DNA of 16,807 nt, from NCBI GenBank assembly GCA_002433235.1, contig DJHS01000161.1, positions 1-16,807 on the forward strand. The letters run 5' to 3'. Numbering within the stretch: the first letter of the stretch is position 1; each line of letters starts with the position of its first letter. This DNA is from UBA6614 sp002433235. Lineage in GTDB: Bacteria; Verrucomicrobiota; Verrucomicrobiia; Limisphaerales; UBA1100. Shown in pieces: positions 8,172 through 14,282 of the stretch. Under the pieces are notes generated by a model, which was not told where the DNA came from, did no database searches, and was given only the letters and a program-made list of their open reading frames with translations. The position numbers and the translations under genes were made by a program.

Positions 8172-8513
8172 CCTTTTGAAAATCAAAGCAAACACCCAAT
8201 AGAGGCCAATCCCAGCGCAATTGGCCAGTACATCGGCAGCATCAAACATCCGGGAAGGCTGAAGCAACTGTAGGCATTCCACCGCCAGGCCGGCCACCGC
8301 CAACAGAACCGCCGCCCGCCAGTCAAACTCCGTCCTCCGCGCAGCATCCAGCAATGCCGCCAACACCAGAAACACGCCGCCATGCCCCAGCTTGTCATGC
8401 GCCATGACCACTCCCGGAGTCAAGGGCCGTAGGGCAAAATACACCGCCGCCATCGAGCCCAGAACCAAGCAGAAAAGCGCCACGCGATGGCGATTGGAAA
8501 GGGGTTCAACCAA
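8091..8513 (-). CDS. VanZ-like membrane protein
   Basis: A small membrane protein of about 140 aa with the pattern of the VanZ-like family: D40-K41-x-x-H44 at the start of a helix, E79-x-x-Q82 after the next helix, R88 with MFD, then D94xxxN98 before the last helix. About four hydrophobic segments are seen (roughly 11-29, 44-57, 66-84, 97-113). VanZ itself gives low-level teicoplanin resistance by an unknown mechanism; most relatives have no assigned role, so no function is claimed. The start is TTG, directly after an in-frame TAA; an internal GTG (codon 11) is an alternative and no good ribosome site is seen. The last 27 residues are charged and non-family-like, and lie antisense within nuoN. 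The gene starts 13 bp after tRNA-Gly on the same strand and may be cotranscribed with it. Confidence 0.75.
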   Translation of the reverse strand: MVEPLSNRHRVALFCLVLGSMAAVYFALRPLTPGVVMAHDKLGHGGVFLVLAALLDAARRTEFDWRAAVLLAVAGLAVECLQLLQPSRMFDAADVLANCAGIGLYWVFALIFKRLAASGDENVEDGLGVKPNGDDGKGEQ

Positions 8514-8526
8514 GGCGGGTTAAAAA

Positions 8527-8602
8527 TGGAGCGAGTGATGAGGTTCGAACTCACGACCTTCTGCATGGCAAGCAGATGCTCTACCAACTGAGCTACACTC
8601 GC
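8527..8602 (-). tRNA. tRNA-Gly (anticodon GCC)
   Basis: Read on the minus strand, a full cloverleaf is present. The acceptor stem GCGAGTG pairs perfectly with CACTCGC. The D arm is GCTC-AGTTGGTA-GAGC. The anticodon stem TCTGC/GCAGA encloses the loop TTGCCAT with anticodon GCC. The T arm is GTGAG-TTCGAAC-CTCAT. The discriminator base is T and the 3' CCA is encoded. A short T run (TTTTT) follows the CCA. The gene has its own promoter-like sequence just upstream. Confidence 0.97.
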
Positions 8603-8617
8603 GTCCGTAAAGGCGGC

Positions 8618-8645
8618 ATTTTAGCTGTCGGGAATTTTTTGGCAA
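8618..8645 (-). promoter_or_regulatory. Sigma70-type promoter for tRNA-Gly
   Basis: On the minus strand TTGCCA (8645-8640) and TAAAAT (8623-8618) are separated by 16 nt; each matches the consensus at 5 of 6 positions. The -10 box ends 15 nt before the first base of tRNA-Gly, so transcription would start about 8 nt upstream of the mature 5' end. The -35 box overlaps a small TTGGC/GCCAA hairpin just after the Dabb gene stop. Confidence 0.6.
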
Positions 8646-8652
8646 GGCCAAT

Positions 8653-8955
8653 TCAGTCCTCAAAATCGTAGACCACCACCCGCTCGCAGTTTGGCTTGAA
8701 CACCTTTTCCACAAACTCCACGTGCAGGGGATGCTCCTGATAAGCGTCCTGCGCCGCCTTGTCCTCAAACACCAAGTTTAACGCCACCTGATAACTCTGA
8801 TCGACCACGTCCCTATGGCTCGCCGCCATCCGACCGCAGTGGTAATGCAACACGCCCGGGCAGGGCTTCAGGTATTTCTCGGCGCCCGCCAGCAGAGCTT
8901 CGGTGGCTTCCGGCTGGCCGGACTTGGTCCAGAAAATGACAACGTGGGAAAACAT
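8653..8955 (-). CDS. Stress-responsive alpha/beta barrel (Dabb) domain protein
   Basis: A small soluble protein of 100 aa spanning one Dabb domain, the ferredoxin-like dimeric barrel also found in stress-induced plant proteins and some polyketide-processing enzymes. Typical features are the N-terminal strand MFSHVVIFWTK, a helix with EATEALLAGAEKYLKPCPGV, the strand SYQVALNLVFEDKAAQDAYQ, the EHPLHVEFVEKVFKP helix and the final strand ERVVVYDFED. The ligand or reaction cannot be read from the sequence. The gene lies 57 bp downstream of the ppx-like gene on the same strand and may be cotranscribed. Start ATG; the ribosome site is weak. Confidence 0.82.
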   Translation of the reverse strand: MFSHVVIFWTKSGQPEATEALLAGAEKYLKPCPGVLHYHCGRMAASHRDVVDQSYQVALNLVFEDKAAQDAYQEHPLHVEFVEKVFKPNCERVVVYDFED

Positions 8956-9012
8956 GCGACGGATGGTGCCCGTGCCCCGTCAAGCGCCGCAAGCAGATTT
9001 TCTAGCAAGCGA

Positions 9013-9930
9013 TCACGCCAGCAACGCACCGTAACGAACCCCGCGCAATGTCGGGCGCAATTCCGCAAAGCCGCACCGGAGCATGACTGCCTCATAAATC
9101 GCCGAGCCAATGAGGATGACATCCGCACGATTGGCCGGCAAACCGGGCAGTCGTCGCCGCTGCTCAAGGGGCATGGCCCAGAGTCGGGCATTCAAGGTCT
9201 GCACTTCGCTCAATGAAAGACGGGTGGACTCCAATTCCGAGGAGGTAATGTTGTCTGTCTCCTTCAAAACGCGGGCCAGAAACACCGGCGTCCCCCCCGC
9301 ACCCACAAGCATCCCGGGAAGGGAAACACGGCCCAAGGTAGGCACCAATTTCTCATCCAAAAAATTACCCAGAGTTTCAGTCAGCTTGGCTTTGTCATCC
9401 GCCGTGGGATGTCCCGACAGGAGGCGTACTGTTCCCAACTGAAAGCTTCGGACCAGCTTCAGGTCCTCTCCATCCGCCACAAGCAGTTCCGTACTGCCGC
9501 CACCCACGTCCATCAACGCCAGCCGCCCCGCGGCCAAATCCGGATGACTGCGCACCCCCCGCAATACCAATCCGGCTTCCGTATGGCCATCCAGAATCTC
9601 CAGCACCAAATTTTCTGCCGCCAAGGCCCGAGCCAAGTCATCGGCATTATGTGCATCCCGCGCCGCGCTCGTACCCAACACACGAATTCCCTCGGCCCCG
9701 GCATCCCTCGCCCGGGCGGCGAAATGGGATGCCACCCGGGTTGTCTCCAAAACCGCTTCCTGTTCAAGCAGCCCGGTTTCAAAAACCCCACGGCCCAACC
9801 GCGTTTGCTCGCTCTCATGCACCAAGGACGTCACCACCCCATCCACCACATCCGCAACCAGCAGCTTCACGGAGTTGCTGCCAATATCGATCACGGCTCG
9901 GCGATTTTCGTTTGGGCCGGAAGGGGTCAT
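9013..9930 (-). CDS. ppx: Short exopolyphosphatase / pppGpp phosphatase (Ppx/GppA family)
   Basis: A cytosolic ASKHA-fold phosphatase acting on polyphosphate or pppGpp; sequence alone does not decide which. The product is 305 aa with MTPSGPNENRR as start; 22 more codons are open upstream, but the next ATG-like start would cross the start of the divergent gene. Motifs: the phosphate-1 loop DIGSNSVK (15-22), TSAARDAHN (87-95), the catalytic-type Glu at E118 (GHTEAG), and DVGGGSTE (141-148) with the LGTVRL segment at 165-170. The C-terminal helical/HD domains of E. coli Ppx and GppA (about 500 aa) are absent. This is therefore the two-domain short form common in many phyla. AAAGG lies close before the start. 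It is divergent from the M50-type protease gene. Confidence 0.9.
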   Translation of the reverse strand: MTPSGPNENRRAVIDIGSNSVKLLVADVVDGVVTSLVHESEQTRLGRGVFETGLLEQEAVLETTRVASHFAARARDAGAEGIRVLGTSAARDAHNADDLARALAAENLVLEILDGHTEAGLVLRGVRSHPDLAAGRLALMDVGGGSTELLVADGEDLKLVRSFQLGTVRLLSGHPTADDKAKLTETLGNFLDEKLVPTLGRVSLPGMLVGAGGTPVFLARVLKETDNITSSELESTRLSLSEVQTLNARLWAMPLEQRRRLPGLPANRADVILIGSAIYEAVMLRCGFAELRPTLRGVRYGALLA

Positions 9931-9936
9931 GCCTTT

Positions 9937-10605
9937 ATGGTCGCCGGGATGTTGGCGATGTTTTTCATCGAAAACCTGCTGCCGGGTGGAGATCAACTAT
10001 TTTTTATGTGCGTGATCATCACCGTGGTCGTGTCCATTACTCTCCACGAGCTGGCGCATGGCTGGGCGGCCATTTGGCAGGGAGACGACACGCCACGCGA
10101 AATGGGCCACATGACCGCGGACCCGCTGGTCCACATGGGTGGAGCCTCACTGGTGGCACTGGTACTGGTGGGCATTGCCTGGGGCATGATGCCCGTCAAC
10201 CCAAACCGCTTCCGCGACCGGCGTGGCGATGCCTTGGTCGCCGCTGCCGGTCCGGCGATGAACATCCTGCTGGCACTGATTTCGTTGACCATCCTCGCGA
10301 TTTGGCTGCGCACCTCAGGACAAGTCGAAACCGGGCCGGGTCACAATCTGCAACAGCTGCTTTATATTTTTGGGGTCTGGAACATCGTGTTGGCGTTGTT
10401 CAACATGGTGCCTGTTCCGCCTTTGGATGGCTCCACCGTGCTAGGCAGCTTTGTACCCGCCTATCGGCGCGCGATTGACCGACTGCCCAGCCCAGAGATG
10501 CTTTTTTTAATGTTCTTTTTCGTGATGATGATGGCGCCTCCGCAATACAATCTTTTCAGCTTGGGCTACAAGGCGGCGAGCTTCTACCTCGGAATATTCG
10601 CTTAA
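9937..10605 (+). CDS. Membrane metalloprotease, M50 (site-2 protease-like) family
   Basis: An integral membrane zinc protease of the M50B type, about 222 aa. The zinc-binding HExxH motif is HELAHGWAA at residues 34-42, in the first main helix, preceded by CVIITVVVSIT. The second signature, in a later helix, is NMVPVPPLDGSTVLG, which supplies the third zinc ligand (Asp). RRGDALVAAAGPAMNILLAL between them is also typical. There is no PDZ domain, so it belongs to the small M50B class; substrate unknown. Start: ATG at 9937 preceded by AAGGGG (10-nt spacer). In-frame ATGs at 9949, 9958 and 10006 are alternatives; 10006 would leave a short N-terminus usual for the family. A long in-frame extension to about 9409 reads antisense through ppx and is not believed. 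Confidence 0.86.
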   Translation: MVAGMLAMFFIENLLPGGDQLFFMCVIITVVVSITLHELAHGWAAIWQGDDTPREMGHMTADPLVHMGGASLVALVLVGIAWGMMPVNPNRFRDRRGDALVAAAGPAMNILLALISLTILAIWLRTSGQVETGPGHNLQQLLYIFGVWNIVLALFNMVPVPPLDGSTVLGSFVPAYRRAIDRLPSPEMLFLMFFFVMMMAPPQYNLFSLGYKAASFYLGIFA

Positions 10606-10619
10606 ATCCCGCCCGGCGC

Positions 10620-10648
10620 TTGCACAGCCCGGTGGTCCCCGGCATACT
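10620..10648 (+). promoter_or_regulatory. Possible promoter upstream of mdh
   Basis: TTGCAC (3 of 6 to the -35 consensus) and CATACT (4 of 6 to the -10 consensus) are separated by 17 nt in the 57-bp gap before malate dehydrogenase. A start at about 10655 would give a very short leader. The match is weak; cotranscription from the protease gene is an alternative. Confidence 0.25.
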
Positions 10649-10662
10649 GCGCGCCTTTCATC

Positions 10663-11652
10663 ATGAGCAAAGAGACCATTCGCATTGCAGTCACAGGCGC
10701 GGCCGGGCAAATCGGGTACGCGCTGCTTTATCGCATCGCCTCGGGTGCCATGTTCGGGCCGGACCAGCCGGTGGCGCTAAACCTCATAGAAATTGAGCCC
10801 GCGCTGCCCGCGCTGGAAGGCGTGTGCATGGAACTGGACGACTGCGCCTTTCCACTGCTGAAGGACGTGGTGCCAACAGCCGACTTGAACAAAGGTTTTA
10901 ACGGGGCAAACTGGGCCTTGTTGGTAGGCAGCGTGCCGCGCAAGCAGGGCATGGAACGCAGCGATCTGCTGGGTATCAACGGCAAGATTTTCACGGGACA
11001 GGGACAGGCGATCCAGCAGAACGCAGCAAGCGACGTAAGCGTGTTGGTCGTCGGCAATCCATGCAATACCAACTGCCTCATCGCCATGAACAACGCGCCG
11101 GATATTCCACGCGAACGATTCTTTGCCATGACGCGACTGGATGAGAACCGCGCCAAGACGCAACTGGCGCAAAAGGCGGACGTAGACGTCACCGCGGTCT
11201 CCAACATGTGCATCTGGGGCAACCATTCGGCAACGCAGTATCCTGACTTTACCAACGCACGAATCAACAGCGCCCCGGCCACGGAGGCCATCAGTGACCA
11301 CGAATGGTTGGAGGGCGAATTCATCAGCACGGTACAGAAACGCGGTGCAGCCATCATCAAGGCACGCGGACTCTCGAGTGCGGCGAGTGCGGCCAATGCC
11401 ATCATCGACAGCGTGCAATCCATCACGCAACCCACCGCAGAGGACGACTGGCACAGCCTGTGCATCTGCTCCGATGGCAGTTATGGTGTTGAGGAAGGAT
11501 TGATTTCATCCTTCCCGATGCGCCAAGCCGACGGAGCACTGAGTATCGTACAGGGTGTTCCTATCAACGACTTCAGCCGCGCGAAAATCGACGCCACGGT
11601 GAACGAGTTGAAGGAGGAAAAATCCATGGTGGCGGACTTGCTGCCGGGCTGA
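10663..11652 (+). CDS. mdh: Malate dehydrogenase (NAD-dependent, cytosolic/Thermus type)
   Basis: Catalyses malate to oxaloacetate in the TCA cycle. The product is 329 aa, standard for the family. The Rossmann loop is TGAAGQIGY (11-19). An acidic residue E43 (LIEIEPAL) ends the second strand, as in Thermus MDH, and favours NAD over NADP. Substrate arginines R93 and R99 lie in GSVPRKQGMERSDLL, GNPCNTN is at 131-137, and the catalytic pair is D160 (MTRLDENRA) and H188 (WGNHSATQYPD); R163 is the third substrate arginine. The sequence is of the type related to eukaryotic cytosolic MDH and Thermus MDH, not the E. coli form. The ribosome site is weak. deoC follows 6 nt after the stop, so the two are likely cotranscribed. 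Confidence 0.97.
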   Translation: MSKETIRIAVTGAAGQIGYALLYRIASGAMFGPDQPVALNLIEIEPALPALEGVCMELDDCAFPLLKDVVPTADLNKGFNGANWALLVGSVPRKQGMERSDLLGINGKIFTGQGQAIQQNAASDVSVLVVGNPCNTNCLIAMNNAPDIPRERFFAMTRLDENRAKTQLAQKADVDVTAVSNMCIWGNHSATQYPDFTNARINSAPATEAISDHEWLEGEFISTVQKRGAAIIKARGLSSAASAANAIIDSVQSITQPTAEDDWHSLCICSDGSYGVEEGLISSFPMRQADGALSIVQGVPINDFSRAKIDATVNELKEEKSMVADLLPG

Positions 11653-11658
11653 TAAACG

Positions 11659-12324
11659 ATGTCCGACCTTGTAAAATACATCGACCACACGCTGCTGAAG
11701 CCGGAGGCTTCGCGAGCGCAAGTTGAGGTGTTGTGCGCCGAGGCGGCGGAGCATGGGTTCGCCACGGTTTGCGTGAACGGCAGCCGGGTGGAGCTCGCGT
11801 ATTCCCTGCTGGAGGATTCCGATGTCCAGGTGGCAACGGTGGTGGGGTTTCCGTTGGGAGCGGCGGATGCGGATGCGAAGCGTTACGAAACCGAGGCAGC
11901 GGTGGACGCCGGAGCCGGCGAGATTGACATGGTAATGAACGTCGGCCGGTTTTTGGACGGGGAGCATGATTACATCGTCCGTGAAATCCGCGATGTGGTG
12001 GAAGCCGCTGACGACCGTTTGATCAAGGTAATCCTCGAGACCTGCCTCTTGACGGAGGAACAAATTGTCCAAGCTTGCAAGCTGGTGGTGCAGGCACAGG
12101 CACATTTTGTGAAGACATCCACCGGCTTCGGCGACGCGGGTGCTACCGTGGATCATGTGAAGCTGATGCGTGAAACCGTGGGACAATTTGCCGGCGTCAA
12201 GGCAGCGGGAGGCATTCGGGACGCCGCCACAGCGCGGGCGATGATCGAAGCGGGCGCCACGCGACTGGGCACTTCCGGGGGAGTGGGCATCGTCAAGGGT
12301 GAAAGCAACGGCAAAGGATATTGA
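11659..12324 (+). CDS. deoC: Deoxyribose-phosphate aldolase
   Basis: Cleaves 2-deoxyribose 5-phosphate to glyceraldehyde 3-phosphate and acetaldehyde in deoxynucleoside catabolism. The product is 221 aa, a normal length for the short bacterial form. The N-terminus YIDHTLLKPEA is the family signature. The Schiff-base lysine is K152 (HFVKTSTGF), the second active-site lysine K181 (GVKAAGGIRD), and the catalytic Asp D90 (GEIDMVMNVG). The phosphate-binding end is TRLGTSGGVGIV. It follows mdh by 6 nt with no evident ribosome site, implying coupling to mdh. No nucleoside phosphorylase, phosphopentomutase or deo regulator is nearby, so the usual deo operon context is absent. Confidence 0.96.
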   Translation: MSDLVKYIDHTLLKPEASRAQVEVLCAEAAEHGFATVCVNGSRVELAYSLLEDSDVQVATVVGFPLGAADADAKRYETEAAVDAGAGEIDMVMNVGRFLDGEHDYIVREIRDVVEAADDRLIKVILETCLLTEEQIVQACKLVVQAQAHFVKTSTGFGDAGATVDHVKLMRETVGQFAGVKAAGGIRDAATARAMIEAGATRLGTSGGVGIVKGESNGKGY

Positions 12325-12330
12325 CGCAAC

Positions 12331-12350
12331 GCGGGATTGTTTTGGCCCGC
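12331..12350 (+). terminator. Weak hairpin after deoC
   Basis: GCGGG and CCCGC, five perfect base pairs with a 10-nt loop (ATTGTTTTGG), lie 7 nt after the deoC stop. No T run follows, so intrinsic termination is doubtful. The same stretch overlaps a possible promoter for the next gene. Confidence 0.25.
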
Positions 12351-12365
12351 ACTTTCCGCTAGGGT
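12337..12365 (+). promoter_or_regulatory. Possible promoter of the zinc-ribbon/cytochrome gene
   Basis: TTGTTT and TAGGGT with a 17-nt spacer lie in the 68-bp gap after deoC. The predicted transcription start is about 20 nt before the ATG at 12393. The match to sigma70 consensus is modest. The change of gene content after deoC makes an independent promoter reasonable, but this is inference. Confidence 0.25.
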
Positions 12366-12392
12366 TCGCGGCTGACCCAACTATCTGGCCGA

Positions 12393-14159
12393 ATGGAGAT
12401 CAAGTTTCCCTGCCCGAATTGCAGCCTGCACATCTCAGTGGATGAGACGGCGGTGGGTCAGGTTTTCCCGTGTCCCTCCTGCAATACGGAGGTGCAGGTA
12501 CCTTCTCCAAAGGAAACTCAGATTCGGGAGAAACCCGCGACGCCCGCACCACCCCCGGCCGCCAGTAGCCCGCCCCCCTTCCGCGGCACCCCCGAGGAAC
12601 AATCCGCCGCGGCCGCCCCCCCCCCGTTTCAAGACCAAACCCAAGCCGCGCCTCAAGAACCGCCGCTTGAGCCCTCCTCCTCTGGGCCGCCTCCCTTTCA
12701 AGGTATCAGTGAGGAAAACGCGCCCCCGCCGCCGGACCTCCCACTGAAGGAAGCCGCCGAACAACCGGGGCATGCACCACAAGTAGAAAACTCGGCCCAC
12801 GGCTTTTCCGCAGGATTTCTAGCTGGCATTTTGGATCGACGCTTGATCTGGCTCAAAAGCCGCACCATTGGTGGGGCGTTTGACGCCACGGCGAAAAAGC
12901 TGAAAACCGCCGGCGACATCGCCCTGCTGGTCATCATCGCCGTGTGGATGGGAATGAGCATTTACCGCGACGCCACCGGCGCGGAAGATCCTGCTGACAG
13001 CGAATCCAATGATCCCACGATGGCTGACAAGGGTGGCGGCGCCAAGATGCCAGACAAGGCCGGCGACACCGCCGCCCGCGCCGAGGCCGCCGCTCTTTTT
13101 GCCAAGCAGGTGGAGCCGGTCTTCAAGGCGCGCTGTTACAAGTGTCACGGCCCTGACAAGCAGAGCAGCAAACTGAACCTCGCCATGCGGGGAAACATGG
13201 GGGACGTCAATGGACTGCTTTCCGTGGTCAATACCGACATGCCGGACATGAGCAATCTGTTGGTGCGGGTCAAGGACGCCGATGACCCCATGCCGCCCGA
13301 AAGCGAAGGCGACATGCTCAAGGCCGACGAGGTGGACGCCATTGCCAAGTGGGTCACCGCAGGAGCGCCTGATCCCCTCGAGGCCTCCGCGGCCGGCGCG
13401 GGTGGCACCATGGTTTCCTCCCAAACACTCGTAGCCATCGGCAAAGCCGTGCTCTTGGGCACTCTGGCCGTTTTCATTGTTCTGGTGGTGCACTATCTCA
13501 CCGGCCGGTTTTTTGACGCCAACGAATCCATCATCGCCGCCTCCACGCCCAGTCGCATCTCCACCGCCACGGTACCCAATGCGCTGGCCGTCCTGTTTTG
13601 GATCGCCTCGGTGGCACTTCTGGCTGCGGCCATCATCCAATCCGGCACCCTGGCTCTGGAGAATATCAAGGCCAACTGGCTAGCCGCCCTCTTCAACCTC
13701 GCCGTCGGCGGACTGCTGTTTGCCCTGTGCCTCGCGCTCGCGCGGCTGTTCGTGGCCGACGATTTTTTAAACATCAAGGCCAGTCACGAAGCCAACTCCG
13801 GCGATGAGGCCCTAGGTGTCTTCTCCCTCTTCATCAAGGTGGGCCTAAAAATGGCACCGGTATTTTACGGCCTTTGCCTCGCACTTGGCGCGGGCATTTT
13901 TTCCATCAACCAATTGAACCAGTTTGAGACCTTTCAATCCTTCACCGTTCCTCCGCCGGAAAGCCTCTTGTTCGGCCGGCAACTCACTGGCTTGGTCATG
14001 GGCGAAGGCATCTCCCTTGCCAGCTTGGGCATGGACGTAAGTCTGCCCGAGGTGGTGGTGTTGCCCGTGAAGGCCTACTTCTACTTCCTCGCCGCATTCC
14101 TGACCGTGGAAGTCGCCCGCGCGGTCCTGAATATTTCGCGACGGCTGGGGGCGAAGTAA
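12393..14159 (+). CDS. Zinc-ribbon / membrane cytochrome c fusion protein, unknown role
   Basis: A 588-aa multidomain protein I cannot assign to a named family. Residues 7-30 form a zinc ribbon (CPNC...CPSC). Residues 40-135 are a Pro/Ala/Glu-rich linker with three PPPF repeats. One hydrophobic helix lies at about 175-190. Next is a c-type cytochrome module with heme motif C248-Y-K-C-H252 and a likely axial Met300 in DDPMPPESEG, of the kind common in planctomycete/verrucomicrobial cytochromes. Five further hydrophobic segments follow at about 347-368, 396-417, 428-452, 484-504 and 558-577. Topology would put the ribbon in the cytosol and the heme in the periplasm. The paired helices of 347-504 loosely recall DUF350-like repeats, but this is a guess. 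There is no strong ribosome site. A run of ten C lies in the linker. It is convergent with the PHP gene. Confidence 0.85.
   Translation: MEIKFPCPNCSLHISVDETAVGQVFPCPSCNTEVQVPSPKETQIREKPATPAPPPAASSPPPFRGTPEEQSAAAAPPPFQDQTQAAPQEPPLEPSSSGPPPFQGISEENAPPPPDLPLKEAAEQPGHAPQVENSAHGFSAGFLAGILDRRLIWLKSRTIGGAFDATAKKLKTAGDIALLVIIAVWMGMSIYRDATGAEDPADSESNDPTMADKGGGAKMPDKAGDTAARAEAAALFAKQVEPVFKARCYKCHGPDKQSSKLNLAMRGNMGDVNGLLSVVNTDMPDMSNLLVRVKDADDPMPPESEGDMLKADEVDAIAKWVTAGAPDPLEASAAGAGGTMVSSQTLVAIGKAVLLGTLAVFIVLVVHYLTGRFFDANESIIAASTPSRISTATVPNALAVLFWIASVALLAAAIIQSGTLALENIKANWLAALFNLAVGGLLFALCLALARLFVADDFLNIKASHEANSGDEALGVFSLFIKVGLKMAPVFYGLCLALGAGIFSINQLNQFETFQSFTVPPPESLLFGRQLTGLVMGEGISLASLGMDVSLPEVVVLPVKAYFYFLAAFLTVEVARAVLNISRRLGAK
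12616..12625 (+). repeat. Poly-C tract (10 C) inside coding sequence
   Basis: Ten consecutive C encode part of an Ala-Pro-Pro-Pro-Phe stretch in the linker of the zinc-ribbon/cytochrome protein. Loss of one C would put translation into a frame that ends at TGA 12745-12747, before the first transmembrane helix. Confidence 0.9.
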
Positions 14160-14177
14160 ATCGGTGGATAACGGCGT

Positions 14178-14208
14178 CTCACGCGAAGCCGTGGAGGCAC
14201 GGAGAAAA
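14178..14208 (-). repeat. CTCCGCG-type intergenic repeat, copy A
   Basis: Read on the minus strand, this 31-nt stretch matches copy B (16412-16442, plus strand) at 25 of 31 positions by direct comparison and ends in CGCGTGAG. It lies in the 123-bp gap between the convergent cytochrome and PHP genes. A related partial sequence, TTTTCTCCGCGG, follows on the plus strand at 14245-14256; its first eight bases are the exact complement of GGAGAAAA (14201-14208). TCACGC (14179-14184) and GCGTGA (14236-14241) are also inverted. The gap has no strong GC stem followed by T run. Confidence 0.7.
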
Positions 14209-14282
14209 CCCGTTTTCATTTCCCTCCGCACCATTGCGTGAAAATTTTCTCCGCGGATTCATGGTTTGATCCCAATCAGGCG

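Noticed and set aside
8527..8602. tRNA-Gly as an attachment site of an integrated element
   Set aside because: No integrase, no partial repeat of the tRNA 3' end and no phage or plasmid genes are visible nearby.
9409..9936. Long in-frame N-terminal extension of the M50 protease (176 residues)
   Set aside because: It reads antisense through the well-supported Ppx/GppA gene, has no family-like sequence, and better starts exist at 9937 or 10006.
10728..11465. Open frames of 225-245 codons antisense to malate dehydrogenase
   Set aside because: Malate dehydrogenase has its full set of active-site residues; the antisense frames show no domain and are expected in GC-rich coding DNA.
12819..13640. 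273-codon open frame on the minus strand inside the cytochrome gene
   Set aside because: It is His/Gly/Asp-rich with no recognisable domain and mirrors the codon pattern of the plus-strand gene, which has a clear heme motif, zinc ribbon and TM helices.
14204..14217. GAAAAC-CC-GTTTTC palindrome as an intrinsic terminator
   Set aside because: The stem is short and AT-rich with a two-base loop and no T run; it may help folding but is not a convincing terminator.
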